A stretch of DNA of 64,000 nt, taken from Didymella arachidicola (lineage: Eukaryota > Ascomycota > Dothideomycetes > Pleosporales > Didymellaceae). The stretch is from contig CM049991.1 of NCBI GenBank assembly GCA_016630955.3, positions 1,798,001-1,862,000 on the forward strand. Direction: 5' to 3'. The translations under genes were made by a program, and so were the position numbers. Position 1 is the first letter of the stretch. Each line of letters opens with the position of its first letter. This document shows, piece by piece, positions 1-10,185 of this stretch. Below the pieces are notes generated by a model that worked only from the letters and a program-made list of their open reading frames with translations, did no database searches and was not told where the DNA came from.

Positions 1-1494
1 CAACGACGCGCTGGACAGCCCTCAAGAGTTGATTCTATGCCTAGCCGACGGTATCTGGATGAGCACGCAGAGGAGGCGATTGTTGATCACGTTCTTTACC
101 TTATACAGCGAGGAGAACCCCCTCGCTTGTCAGATGTGGCTGATATGGCCAATTTGCTGCGACAAGAGCGTGGAATGGCCCCTGTTGGCCGAAATTGGCC
201 CAGTACGTTTGTAAAGCGTCAACCAAGGCTAAAAGTAAAGTTTAGTCGCAAGTATGACTACAAGAGAGCCCTCTGCGAGGATCCTGAGATAATACAGGGC
301 TGGTTCAGCCTAGTAGCTAATGTCAAAGCTAAGTACGGCATTGTGGACGAAGACACGTACAACTTTGACGAGACTGGCTTTGCAATGGGTCAGATTACCC
401 CTGGAGCAGTGGTTGCAGACGTAGAGAACCGAGGACGAGCAAAGCAGATACAGCCAGGCAATAAGGAGTGGGCTACGTTAATCTTAGGCGTAAATGCTGC
501 AGGGTGGGCTATTCCACCCTTTATTATCCTTAAAGCCAAAACCCACACCACCAACTGGTCTAAGGACAAAGATCTGCCCCAGGACTGGGTAATTGGGGTC
601 TCTGAGAACGGCTGGACCAACAACGAGCTTGGTCTTGACTGGTTGAAGCACTTTAACAGGCATACTAAGGAGCGTACCTATGGGACCCACCGTTTGCTAC
701 TTATAGACGGCCATGAGAGCCACCAGGCCGCAGCATTCACCCAATACTGCAAAGAGAACAAGATTGTAACTCTTACAATGCCTGCGCACTCATCGCACCT
801 CTTGCAGCCGCTTGATGTGGGTTGTTTTGCCCCTTTGAAGCGGGAGTACGGGCATCAGGTCAACAAGCTCTCGCGCAACCGGATCAACCACATAGACAAG
901 CAGTCGTTCCTAGTATGCTTAAGAGCAGCATATAACGCGACTATCACCCCTAGCAACATCCAGGGAGGGTTCCGAGGCGCTGGATTGGTCCCCTTTGACC
1001 CAGAACGGGTCATATCAACCCTCAATGTGAGGCTGCGGACTCCATCACCCCAACTACCTACCAACAACGAGCCCTGGCAGTCCCAAACCCCCAAAAACCT
1101 GCTTGAATTTCAGTCGCAATCAACTCTAATTCGAGACAAGTATAAGAGGCAGCAGGGCAGCTCACCAAATTCAGTGTATAGCGCGCTAGAGCACTATGCA
1201 AAGGGGGGAGCAAAGGTAGCGCACCAGCTTGCGTTGATGAGAAAGGAACGTGATGAGCTTCGAGAGGCTCTAGCAGCTGCAACAGAGCGCAAATCACATA
1301 AAAGGAAGCGAATTCAAACAGGAGGGAGCATAACAGTTGAAGAGGCACAGCGTTTAACTGCTCTAAAGGAGTTTGGCGTGCGTGGTGATGGTAAGAAGCC
1401 AAAGAAGAGGATGCGCGCTGAAGGAGGTGAACTATCCCAACGACGGTGTGGAACGTGCGGAGAGACAGGGCACAACGCGCGAACGTGTAAATAA
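1..1494 (+). CDS. Pogo-A transposase, partial at window edge
   Basis: The reading frame is open from base 1 and stops at 1492-1494. It matches residues of the complete family A transposase from the middle of the N-terminal helix-turn-helix onward. It contains the CENP-B-type DNA-binding region, the DDE superfamily endonuclease core (motifs NFDETGF, LLLIDGHESH and QPLDVGCF carrying the three acidic residues) and a C-terminal CCHC zinc knuckle (CGTCGETGHNARTC). The N terminus lies outside the window. It moves family A by TA-targeted cut-and-paste. Confidence 0.9.
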   Translation, partial: QRRAGQPSRVDSMPSRRYLDEHAEEAIVDHVLYLIQRGEPPRLSDVADMANLLRQERGMAPVGRNWPSTFVKRQPRLKVKFSRKYDYKRALCEDPEIIQGWFSLVANVKAKYGIVDEDTYNFDETGFAMGQITPGAVVADVENRGRAKQIQPGNKEWATLILGVNAAGWAIPPFIILKAKTHTTNWSKDKDLPQDWVIGVSENGWTNNELGLDWLKHFNRHTKERTYGTHRLLLIDGHESHQAAAFTQYCKENKIVTLTMPAHSSHLLQPLDVGCFAPLKREYGHQVNKLSRNRINHIDKQSFLVCLRAAYNATITPSNIQGGFRGAGLVPFDPERVISTLNVRLRTPSPQLPTNNEPWQSQTPKNLLEFQSQSTLIRDKYKRQQGSSPNSVYSALEHYAKGGAKVAHQLALMRKERDELREALAAATERKSHKRKRIQTGGSITVEEAQRLTALKEFGVRGDGKKPKKRMRAEGGELSQRRCGTCGETGHNARTCK

Positions 1495-1646
1495 CACTTA
1501 TCTACCATGGACCTTGCCAGGACGTCTTCCTCAGAACCCCCATACGCGAGGTGCTGTTACTATACTACAATTTAATGTGAAGTTTGGTGTGGTCTTGGCA
1601 AAAGTGGCCCACTAGACAGGGTGGCCCACTTACCCGTGAGGTACGT
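1..1646 (+). mobile_element. Pogo-A copy 1 (5' end outside window)
   Basis: This is the 3' part of a Fot1/pogo-type DNA transposon (family A). The right terminal inverted repeat ends at 1646 and is followed by TA (1647-1648), the usual Tc1/mariner-superfamily target dinucleotide. Its sequence matches the complete copies at 1689-3553 and 10186-12050. The left end is cut only by the window edge. It lies in direct orientation 42 bp before copy 2. Confidence 0.9.
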
Positions 1647-1688
1647 TATACACTCTTTCTAGATGTCTTACTATTACTATAACTACTA

Positions 1689-3553
1689 ACGTACCTCACG
1701 GGTAAGTGGGCCACCCTGTCTAGTGGGCCACTTTTGCCAAGACCACACCAAAACTCTCTCTCTACACTAATGCCTCAACAACAAGGTCAATCAGACGCGT
1801 TAAAAGAAGCTCGGATACAGCTTGCACTTCAAGCTATCAAACAGGATGCGAATCTCTCCCTGCGACGCGTTGCAGCTATCTTCAACGTGCCCCGAACTAC
1901 ACTAGCCCAACGACGCGCTGGACAGCCCTCAAGAGTTGATTCTATGCCTAGCCGACGGTATCTGGATGAGCACGCAGAGGAGGCGATTGTTGATCACGTT
2001 CTTTACCTTATACAGCGAGGAGAACCCCCTCGCTTGTCAGATGTGGCTGATATGGCCAATTTGCTGCGACAAGAGCGTGGAATGGCCCCTGTTGGCCGAA
2101 ATTGGCCCAGTACGTTTGTAAAGCGTCAACCAAGGCTAAAAGTAAAGTTTAGTCGCAAGTATGACTACAAGAGAGCCCTCTGCGAGGATCCTGAGATAAT
2201 ACAGGGCTGGTTCAGCCTAGTAGCTAATGTCAAAGCTAAGTACGGCATTGTGGACGAAGACACGTACAACTTTGACGAGACTGGCTTTGCAATGGGTCAG
2301 ATTACCCCTGGAGCAGTGGTTGCAGACGTAGAGAACCGAGGACGAGCAAAGCAGATACAGCCAGGCAATAAGGAGTGGGCTACGTTAATCTTAGGCGTAA
2401 ATGCTGCAGGGTGGGCTATTCCACCCTTTATTATCCTTAAAGCCAAAACCCACACCACCAACTGGTCTAAGGACAAAGATCTGCCCCAGGACTGGGTAAT
2501 TGGGGTCTCTGAGAACGGCTGGACCAACAACGAGCTTGGTCTTGACTGGTTGAAGCACTTTAACAGGCATACTAAGGAGCGTACCTATGGGACCCACCGT
2601 TTGCTACTTATAGACGGCCATGAGAGCCACCAGGCCGCAGCATTCACCCAATACTGCAAAGAGAACAAGATTGTAACTCTTACAATGCCTGCGCACTCAT
2701 CGCACCTCTTGCAGCCGCTTGATGTGGGTTGTTTTGCCCCTTTGAAGCGGGAGTACGGGCATCAGGTCAACAAGCTCTCGCGCAACCGGATCAACCACAT
2801 AGACAAGCAGTCGTTCCTAGTATGCTTAAGAGCAGCATATAACGCGACTATCACCCCTAGCAACATCCAGGGAGGGTTCCGAGGCGCTGGATTGGTCCCC
2901 TTTGACCCAGAACGGGTCATATCAACCCTCAATGTGAGGCTGCGGACTCCATCACCCCAACTACCTACCAACAACGAGCCCTGGCAGTCCCAAACCCCCA
3001 AAAACCTGCTTGAATTTCAGTCGCAATCAACTCTAATTCGAGACAAGTATAAGAGGCAGCAGGGCAGCTCACCAAATTCAGTGTATAGCGCGCTAGAGCA
3101 CTATGCAAAGGGGGGAGCAAAGGTAGCGCACCAGCTTGCGTTGATGAGAAAGGAACGTGATGAGCTTCGAGAGGCTCTAGCAGCTGCAACAGAGCGCAAA
3201 TCACATAAAAGGAAGCGAATTCAAACAGGAGGGAGCATAACAGTTGAAGAGGCACAGCGTTTAACTGCTCTAAAGGAGTTTGGCGTGCGTGGTGATGGTA
3301 AGAAGCCAAAGAAGAGGATGCGCGCTGAAGGAGGTGAACTATCCCAACGACGGTGTGGAACGTGCGGAGAGACAGGGCACAACGCGCGAACGTGTAAATA
3401 ACACTTATCTACCATGGACCTTGCCAGGACGTCTTCCTCAGAACCCCCATACGCGAGGTGCTGTTACTATACTACAATTTAATGTGAAGTTTGGTGTGGT
3501 CTTGGCAAAAGTGGCCCACTAGACAGGGTGGCCCACTTACCCGTGAGGTACGT
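1689..3553 (+). mobile_element. Pogo-A copy 2 (complete, 1,865 bp)
   Basis: This is a complete element with 64 bp perfect terminal inverted repeats that start with ACGTACCTCACGGG. TA dinucleotides flank it at 1687-1688 and 3554-3555. Inside each TIR the motif AGTGGGCCAC is repeated at 17 bp spacing. It encodes one intact transposase. It forms the outer half of the left arm of a 3,834 bp inverted repeat. Confidence 0.95.
1770..3401 (+). CDS. Pogo-A transposase
   Basis: This is an intact 543-residue Fot1/pogo-type transposase. I chose the ATG at 1770 because it is the first ATG; the frame is open further upstream but only into the TIR. In order it has a psq-like helix-turn-helix (about residues 15-55), a CENP-B-type domain (about 70-140), and a DDE core with candidate catalytic Asp at about 169, 282 and 318. 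The last two are 36 residues apart, fitting pogo DD35D. A basic linker and a CX2CX4HX4C zinc knuckle (Cys529, Cys532, His537, Cys542) end the protein. The protein reads identically in the copy at 10338-11969, so this family moved or duplicated recently. Confidence 0.95.
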   Translation: MPQQQGQSDALKEARIQLALQAIKQDANLSLRRVAAIFNVPRTTLAQRRAGQPSRVDSMPSRRYLDEHAEEAIVDHVLYLIQRGEPPRLSDVADMANLLRQERGMAPVGRNWPSTFVKRQPRLKVKFSRKYDYKRALCEDPEIIQGWFSLVANVKAKYGIVDEDTYNFDETGFAMGQITPGAVVADVENRGRAKQIQPGNKEWATLILGVNAAGWAIPPFIILKAKTHTTNWSKDKDLPQDWVIGVSENGWTNNELGLDWLKHFNRHTKERTYGTHRLLLIDGHESHQAAAFTQYCKENKIVTLTMPAHSSHLLQPLDVGCFAPLKREYGHQVNKLSRNRINHIDKQSFLVCLRAAYNATITPSNIQGGFRGAGLVPFDPERVISTLNVRLRTPSPQLPTNNEPWQSQTPKNLLEFQSQSTLIRDKYKRQQGSSPNSVYSALEHYAKGGAKVAHQLALMRKERDELREALAAATERKSHKRKRIQTGGSITVEEAQRLTALKEFGVRGDGKKPKKRMRAEGGELSQRRCGTCGETGHNARTCK

Positions 3554-3658
3554 TACCCTTCTTTTTAATAACTAGGTTAGCTACTTTACTAATAGTAAGA
3601 GTCTCCTCTACGCGTATATATTATTACTTATAGGTCTTACACTTAGTAGACACTTCTA

Positions 3659-5522
3659 ACGTACATGTACAACGAGCGGACCGGTCAACGAGCGGGCCAC
3701 TTTTGCCAAGACCACACCAAAACTCCCCCTATTATGGCCCAAAACACTACAAACTGGCGCTGCATAAGGCAAAACAAGCTGTAATATTACTAAGAGACCT
3801 CTTCTACAGCATTCTTGCACGTTCGCGCGTTGTGCCCACTCTCTCCGCACCGTCCACAGCGTCGTTGGGATGGTTCACCTCCTTCAGCCCGAACCTGCTT
3901 CTTTGCCTTCTTACCATCACTACGCGCGCTAAACTCCTGCAGAGCAGCTATCCGCTGGCCCTCTTCAACCGCAAGGCTTCCCTTAGCTTGAATACGCTTT
4001 CTTTTGTGCGATTTACGTCGCGTGGCGGCCTTATTAGCCGCTCGAAGCTCAGTAATCTCCTGTTGTGCCAAAACCAGCTTGTGCGCAATAATTGCTGCCC
4101 CCTTTGAGACCTTCTCAAACGCTTCAACTATAGAGGTTGGTGAGCTATTAACATGCGTCTGAATCCTCTTCTTCACAAGCGTTGATTGCGACCCAAATTC
4201 CAGGGTATTGCTTGGGGTTTGCGACTGCCAGAGCGGGCTGTTTTGGGGGAGTGGTGGCGATGGGGTGCGCAGCTTCACATCCAGGGCCAATATGACGCGA
4301 TCTGGGGCAAAGGGAGCCAATCCGGCCCCTCGGAACCCTCCTTGAATGTTGCTAGGGGTAATAGCTTTCTTGTGAGCCGCTACAAAGCATGGGAGGAACT
4401 CCTGCTTTGTAATGTGGTTGATCCGGTTGCGCATAAGCTCATTAACCTCAACCCCGTACGCCTTCTTCAGAGGGCCAAAACAACCCACATCAAGTGGCTG
4501 AAGGAGGTGCGATGAGTGCGGAGGCATGCATAGGATCACAATCTTCTGATCCTTGCAGTATTGCGTGAATTCTGGAGTGTTGTGGCTCCCATGACCGTCA
4601 ATAATCAGCAACCGGTGGCTGCCAACAGTGCGCGCCTTTGTATACCTGTCAAAGTGCTTCAACCAGTCAAAACCAAGCTCATTGGTAGTCCAGCCGTTCT
4701 CAGAGATGGCAATACTCCAATCTTGGGGCAGGTTGTTGTCCTTGTACCAGCTGGACTGGTGTTGGCGGGCTTTGAAGATGATGTAGGGTGGAATAGCCCA
4801 TCCTGTGGCATTAATGCCCTCAATGACTGTTACCCACTCCCGGTTGCCTGGCTGGACCTGCTTTGCTCGTCCTAGTTTCTCTGCATCTGTTACAACAACT
4901 CCGGTGGATATCTGGCCCATCATGAAGCCTGTCTCGTCAAAGTTGTACGTGTCGTTGTCCTGGATGCCATACTTGACTTTGGTAGTAGCTACAAGGTTGA
5001 ACCAGCCCTGTATAACCTCAGGGTCCTCGCAGAGGGCTCGCTTGTAGTCATACTTGCGATTAAAAACTGTTTTGAGCTCCTCCTGACGCGAAACAAACCT
5101 GCTGGCCCACCTTGGGCCAACAGGGGCCAAACTGCGCTCTTTCAGCAGAGAATTGGCCATATCAGCCACAAATTCAAGCCGGGGGGACTCTCCTCGCGTA
5201 ACCAGCTCAAGTATGCGCATAACAATCACCTGCTCCTCAGCGCTGGTTAGATTCCGTAAGTTGGCCATAATATTAACGCGTGAAGGTCGTCCAGCGCGTC
5301 GTTGGTGTAGTGTAGTTCGAGAGACGCTGTAGATAGCTGCAGCGCGTCGCTCTGAGAGATTCGCGTCTTGTTTGAGAGCTTGGAGCGCAAGCTGTATCTG
5401 ACGCTCGTTTGACGCGTTAAACTGTACTTGTTGTGGAGGCATTAGTGTAGGGAGGGAGTTTTGGTGTGGTCTTGGCAAAAGTGGCCCGCTCGTTGACCGG
5501 TCCGCTCGTTGTACATGTACGT
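3659..5522 (-). mobile_element. Pogo-B copy 1 (complete, 1,864 bp)
   Basis: This is a complete pogo-type element with 69 bp perfect TIRs starting ACGTACATGTACAACGAGCG, flanked by TA at 3657-3658 and 5523-5524. CAACGAGCGG is repeated at 16 bp spacing inside each TIR. The inner TIR part (cacttttgccaagaccacac) is shared with family A, although the outer parts differ. Confidence 0.95.
3790..5442 (-). CDS. Pogo-B transposase
   Basis: This is an intact 550-residue transposase; the ATG at 5442 is the first in frame and lies just inside the TIR. The domain order is as in family A: helix-turn-helix, CENP-B-type domain, DDE core (YNFDETGF, LLIIDGHGSH, QPLDVGCF) and CCHC zinc knuckle (CGRCGESGHNARTC), followed by a short acidic tail absent from A. 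A and B proteins are clearly homologous but diverged throughout. The protein is identical to that of the copy at 8297-9949. Confidence 0.95.
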   Translation of the reverse strand: MPPQQVQFNASNERQIQLALQALKQDANLSERRAAAIYSVSRTTLHQRRAGRPSRVNIMANLRNLTSAEEQVIVMRILELVTRGESPRLEFVADMANSLLKERSLAPVGPRWASRFVSRQEELKTVFNRKYDYKRALCEDPEVIQGWFNLVATTKVKYGIQDNDTYNFDETGFMMGQISTGVVVTDAEKLGRAKQVQPGNREWVTVIEGINATGWAIPPYIIFKARQHQSSWYKDNNLPQDWSIAISENGWTTNELGFDWLKHFDRYTKARTVGSHRLLIIDGHGSHNTPEFTQYCKDQKIVILCMPPHSSHLLQPLDVGCFGPLKKAYGVEVNELMRNRINHITKQEFLPCFVAAHKKAITPSNIQGGFRGAGLAPFAPDRVILALDVKLRTPSPPLPQNSPLWQSQTPSNTLEFGSQSTLVKKRIQTHVNSSPTSIVEAFEKVSKGAAIIAHKLVLAQQEITELRAANKAATRRKSHKRKRIQAKGSLAVEEGQRIAALQEFSARSDGKKAKKQVRAEGGEPSQRRCGRCGESGHNARTCKNAVEEVS

Positions 5523-5524
5523 TA

Positions 5525-5992
5525 TAGCTAGTAGTAATAGGCTTAGAGAAGCCTAGAAAGTAGAAGAAACTTTAGCCTAGTAATTATAAGTAGGCTACTC
5601 TAGTATAAGGCGTTAGGTTTATAGAGAAGGTTATCCTACTATTCCTTATTCTTATAGATAAGGTTCTTATCTCTAACTAGTTTACTAAGGACCTACTACG
5701 CAACTAGGTTATTTAAGTAAGCTCTATAGGCTAGATAAATAATAATCTAGCGCTTACCTAGCTCTACTACTTTAATATATATATAAAGCTACTTAAGGTA
5801 TACTAGCTACTTATTATTAATAGCTATAAGAGCTACTACTTAGTAGATTTCTAGAATCTCTACAAGAAGAAGAAAATAATCACTTTCTATATACCTCTAT
5901 ACTTATTGCATCTATAATAGCTACTTAACATTACCTACTTCTTACTACTAAAGCGCCTATATAGTAATAAGGTTTCGGCCTTAGTATAACGT
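5525..5992. other. AT-rich gene-free DNA between nested transposons
   Basis: The stretch is dominated by TA, CTA and TAG steps and carries no open frame or recognisable terminal repeat. The composition fits old RIP-mutated repeat DNA, but I cannot assign a parent element. Confidence 0.5.
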
Positions 5993-5994
5993 TA

Positions 5995-7814
5995 AACACC
6001 ACCGAGCCGGACACTTTTCCTTGGCATTGCGAACACTATATTCAGGATAAGCACTTACTCACCACTCTCTGCAGAGTCTACGTACGAGACACTTGCATTA
6101 GACTCAGAATCTTCTGCTGCATCTTTTTAGCACGTACAAGCATTGTGCCCAGTCTTCCCACAGTTACCACAGTGCCGTTGACCTGGCTAGGGCCTTCCTT
6201 GACCACCACTTACACGCGCTCTCTTTAGCACTGTACGAGCTGTAGCTGCACTCTCAGCTACTAATAATGCTGCCTCGCCGTACTCTATTGTTCCACCATG
6301 CTGGATCTGATTTCGTTTTCGGGTTTTGCGCTTAGTAATTGCTGCTAATTGCTCTTCAAGCTCATGGATGCGAGCTGCTTGTACGACATTCTGGTGAAGC
6401 ATCCTTTCAGCACCTTTTACTAGCTGCGAAAACCCTCCTCTAGCATCTTCTGGTGACTGTACGATAGCTTCGCTTACAAGCCTTGCTTATAATCTAAACT
6501 CGTGCGAATTGCTTGGTATTTGCGACTGCTATGGTGTTTCTGGTAGAGGTAGTGGCGGTGGGGTGCGTAATTGTACGTCAAGCCGATCTAGGACGCGTTG
6601 CGCGTTGATAGGCACAAGTCCTGAAGCCTTAAAGGCCTTCTTGCAGTTGCCGTACGTAAACACGTTAAAAAACGCGTCTCGAAATGCTAGAAGGAAGCCT
6701 TCCTTGTTGATGTGGTGGATCTGTTTCTTTGCCAAGCCTCGTACGTGTTGGGAGTACTTCAGTTTCAACGGCGAGAAACACACCACATCAAGTGGCTGGA
6801 GGATGTGCGATAAGTAAGCAGGCATGTAAAGGGTAAGGATCTTGTGTACGAGGCAGAAATCCTTAAAATCCTGGTTAAGATGGCTCTCATGACCGTCCAA
6901 GATAAGCAGCCTGTACGACCCCTTCTAACGCGTCTTTGTATGCTGGTTAAAGTGCTTCAACCACTCAAGCCCAAGTGCGTTGTTAGTCCAGCCGTTCTCA
7001 GAGACAGAGAGCTTCCAATCGTACGGTATATTAGTCTCCTCGTACCAGGCAGAGATGTGTACGCGCCCTTTGTAGATAATAAAGGGTGGAATAGCATACC
7101 CAGCAGCGCAGATGCTCTGGATGACTGTAACCCACTCGCGATCGCCTGGCTGGATGACAGTTGGCTTCGTACGCCTCTCTGAGCCTGTGACAACTTTTAT
7201 TTGGGCGATAACTCCCATCTGAAAGCCGGTCTTATTGAAGTTGTAGGTGTTATTATTAAAGACCCTATACTTGTCTTTTGTCTCTTGTACGAGTTTGAAC
7301 CACGCGCTGATAACCTCTGGGTCTTCCCGGAGTACGCTCTGACGGTCCTTTGCTCGATTGAAAGCCATTTTAAGCTCCTCTGTACGCTGTACGAATCGGC
7401 CTGCCCAGTTTTTGCCAACAGGTGTCCTGCCACGTACGGCTAGTAGTTGATTGGCGATATCTGCTACCTTAGGCAGCCGGAGGGGAAACCCACGCGCGTT
7501 AAGCTCAAGAATGTGTTGTACAATTGTTTCCTCCTTAGCTATAGAGAGCTTCTAGCCGTTAGGAGGTGCCTTAGGTCGAAACGTGATATTACGGCGCCGG
7601 TCAGAGAGCCGCTGGAAAGGCACATTAAAAGCTGCAGCAGCACGTCGCACGCTCTGAAACTGTCCCTTATCGTACGCCTAAAGGGCAAGAGCAATTCTGC
7701 CTTCTTGCTGAATTAATTCCTGCCTGCGTTGTTGTTGCATGTTATATTATACGGCAAAGTTGCAATGCCAAGGAAAAGTGTCCGGCTCGGTGGTTTGTCC
7801 GGCTCGGTGGTGTT
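5995..7814 (-). mobile_element. Pogo-D, decayed element
   Basis: The ends share AACACCACCGAGCCGGAC and the inner CACTTTTCCTTGGCATTGC. The right TIR has two CCACCGAGCCGGACA units 17 bp apart; the left TIR has only one, so one 17 bp unit has been lost. TA precedes the left end (5993-5994). The right flank reads TG instead. The element lies in the loop between the two arms of the large inverted repeat. Confidence 0.8.
6127..7740 (-). pseudogene. Pogo-D transposase, inactivated by nonsense transitions
   Basis: Read from the ATG at 7740 to a stop at 6127-6129, the frame is colinear with the A, B and C transposases and I see no indels. It is interrupted by at least four in-frame stops (7678-7680, 7552-7554, 6925-6927, 6487-6489), each explained by CAG or CAA changing to TAG or TAA. 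That is C-to-T in CpA, the RIP signature. The first catalytic motif also reads NFNKTGF instead of NFDETGF, so an essential Asp is lost. A CCHC knuckle remnant ends the frame. Confidence 0.85.
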
Positions 7815-7816
7815 TG

Positions 7817-8214
7817 ACCTTATAGTTAGATCTACTATATTAATAAAGAAACCTTTCTACTAGCCTTTAAAGTAGCTTTTGGTAAGGTGTTTACTATAGA
7901 AAATATCTGCGTAGGCTTTAGAGGTGCTAGACTAGTCCTATACAACCTAAAGGTAGTGTTATTAAAGCTTAATATACGCCTACGCATACTAACGCTACTA
8001 AAACCTAGTAATATTACCTAGGATCTAAAGACACTATATAATACTTATAAAGTAAAGAAGTACTTAACTCTAATTCTAAAGTAGATTTAAATTTATTAAA
8101 GATCTCTAGTAAGTTCTTTAGATAAGTAAGCTAAATAATTAGTAAAAGGTACTTAGTAGATAGCTTTTAATATAGTCTTAGTATAAAAGAAGATAAGCTA
8201 TCTTTAAAATACTA
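7817..8214. other. AT-rich gene-free DNA
   Basis: The composition is very TA-rich, like 5525-5992, with no coding potential visible. It separates the decayed family D element from Pogo-B copy 2 and is probably RIP-mutated repeat remains (inference). Confidence 0.4.
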
Positions 8215-8216
8215 TA

Positions 8217-10080
8217 ACGTACATGTACAACGAGCGGACCGGTCAACGAGCGGGCCACTTTTGCCAAGACCACACCAAAACTCCCTCCCTACACTAATGC
8301 CTCCACAACAAGTACAGTTTAACGCGTCAAACGAGCGTCAGATACAGCTTGCGCTCCAAGCTCTCAAACAAGACGCGAATCTCTCAGAGCGACGCGCTGC
8401 AGCTATCTACAGCGTCTCTCGAACTACACTACACCAACGACGCGCTGGACGACCTTCACGCGTTAATATTATGGCCAACTTACGGAATCTAACCAGCGCT
8501 GAGGAGCAGGTGATTGTTATGCGCATACTTGAGCTGGTTACGCGAGGAGAGTCCCCCCGGCTTGAATTTGTGGCTGATATGGCCAATTCTCTGCTGAAAG
8601 AGCGCAGTTTGGCCCCTGTTGGCCCAAGGTGGGCCAGCAGGTTTGTTTCGCGTCAGGAGGAGCTCAAAACAGTTTTTAATCGCAAGTATGACTACAAGCG
8701 AGCCCTCTGCGAGGACCCTGAGGTTATACAGGGCTGGTTCAACCTTGTAGCTACTACCAAAGTCAAGTATGGCATCCAGGACAACGACACGTACAACTTT
8801 GACGAGACAGGCTTCATGATGGGCCAGATATCCACCGGAGTTGTTGTAACAGATGCAGAGAAACTAGGACGAGCAAAGCAGGTCCAGCCAGGCAACCGGG
8901 AGTGGGTAACAGTCATTGAGGGCATTAATGCCACAGGATGGGCTATTCCACCCTACATCATCTTCAAAGCCCGCCAACACCAGTCCAGCTGGTACAAGGA
9001 CAACAACCTGCCCCAAGATTGGAGTATTGCCATCTCTGAGAACGGCTGGACTACCAATGAGCTTGGTTTTGACTGGTTGAAGCACTTTGACAGGTATACA
9101 AAGGCGCGCACTGTTGGCAGCCACCGGTTGCTGATTATTGACGGTCATGGGAGCCACAACACTCCAGAATTCACGCAATACTGCAAGGATCAGAAGATTG
9201 TGATCCTATGCATGCCTCCGCACTCATCGCACCTCCTTCAGCCACTTGATGTGGGTTGTTTTGGCCCTCTGAAGAAGGCGTACGGGGTTGAGGTTAATGA
9301 GCTTATGCGCAACCGGATCAACCACATTACAAAGCAGGAGTTCCTCCCATGCTTTGTAGCGGCTCACAAGAAAGCTATTACCCCTAGCAACATTCAAGGA
9401 GGGTTCCGAGGGGCCGGATTGGCTCCCTTTGCCCCAGATCGCGTCATATTGGCCCTGGATGTGAAGCTGCGCACCCCATCGCCACCACTCCCCCAAAACA
9501 GCCCGCTCTGGCAGTCGCAAACCCCAAGCAATACCCTGGAATTTGGGTCGCAATCAACGCTTGTGAAGAAGAGGATTCAGACGCATGTTAATAGCTCACC
9601 AACCTCTATAGTTGAAGCGTTTGAGAAGGTCTCAAAGGGGGCAGCAATTATTGCGCACAAGCTGGTTTTGGCACAACAGGAGATTACTGAGCTTCGAGCG
9701 GCTAATAAGGCCGCCACGCGACGTAAATCGCACAAAAGAAAGCGTATTCAAGCTAAGGGAAGCCTTGCGGTTGAAGAGGGCCAGCGGATAGCTGCTCTGC
9801 AGGAGTTTAGCGCGCGTAGTGATGGTAAGAAGGCAAAGAAGCAGGTTCGGGCTGAAGGAGGTGAACCATCCCAACGACGCTGTGGACGGTGCGGAGAGAG
9901 TGGGCACAACGCGCGAACGTGCAAGAATGCTGTAGAAGAGGTCTCTTAGTAATATTACAGCTTGTTTTGCCTTATGCAGCGCCAGTTTGTAGTGTTTTGG
10001 GCCATAATAGGGGGAGTTTTGGTGTGGTCTTGGCAAAAGTGGCCCGCTCGTTGACCGGTCCGCTCGTTGTACATGTACGT
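8217..10080 (+). mobile_element. Pogo-B copy 2 (complete, 1,864 bp)
   Basis: The TIRs and length match copy 1 at 3659-5522, in opposite orientation. TA flanks it at 8215-8216 and 10081-10082. It forms the inner part of the right arm of the 3,834 bp inverted repeat. Confidence 0.95.
8297..9949 (+). CDS. Pogo-B transposase (second copy)
   Basis: This is an intact 550-residue protein identical to the product of 3790-5442. The first ATG is at 8297, just inside the left TIR. It contains the helix-turn-helix, CENP-B-type domain, DDE catalytic core and C-terminal CCHC knuckle. Two unmutated copies of one coding sequence this close together show that RIP has not acted on this pair since they formed. 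Confidence 0.95.
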   Translation: MPPQQVQFNASNERQIQLALQALKQDANLSERRAAAIYSVSRTTLHQRRAGRPSRVNIMANLRNLTSAEEQVIVMRILELVTRGESPRLEFVADMANSLLKERSLAPVGPRWASRFVSRQEELKTVFNRKYDYKRALCEDPEVIQGWFNLVATTKVKYGIQDNDTYNFDETGFMMGQISTGVVVTDAEKLGRAKQVQPGNREWVTVIEGINATGWAIPPYIIFKARQHQSSWYKDNNLPQDWSIAISENGWTTNELGFDWLKHFDRYTKARTVGSHRLLIIDGHGSHNTPEFTQYCKDQKIVILCMPPHSSHLLQPLDVGCFGPLKKAYGVEVNELMRNRINHITKQEFLPCFVAAHKKAITPSNIQGGFRGAGLAPFAPDRVILALDVKLRTPSPPLPQNSPLWQSQTPSNTLEFGSQSTLVKKRIQTHVNSSPTSIVEAFEKVSKGAAIIAHKLVLAQQEITELRAANKAATRRKSHKRKRIQAKGSLAVEEGQRIAALQEFSARSDGKKAKKQVRAEGGEPSQRRCGRCGESGHNARTCKNAVEEVS

Positions 10081-10185
10081 TAGAAGTGTCTACTAAGTGT
10101 AAGACCTATAAGTAATAATATATACGCGTAGAGGAGACTCTTACTATTAGTAAAGTAGCTAACCTAGTTATTAAAAAGAAGGGTA

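Larger units (their letters stand above)
1689..5522. repeat. Left arm of 3,834 bp inverted repeat (A + spacer + B composite)
   Basis: The arm consists of Pogo-A (1689-3553), a 105 bp AT-rich spacer (3554-3658) and Pogo-B (3659-5522, reverse orientation). The same three parts occur in mirror order at 8217-12050, with the same lengths, the same spacer and the same encoded proteins. TA flanks this arm on both sides (1687-1688 and 5523-5524). The repeat stops exactly at the two outer TIR ends, which suggests the block moved as one unit. Confidence 0.9.

Noticed and set aside
1647..1688. The 42 bp between the tandem Pogo-A copies as a possible attachment site or array spacer
   Set aside because: It is simple TA-rich DNA, not repeated elsewhere in the window; best read as ordinary target DNA.
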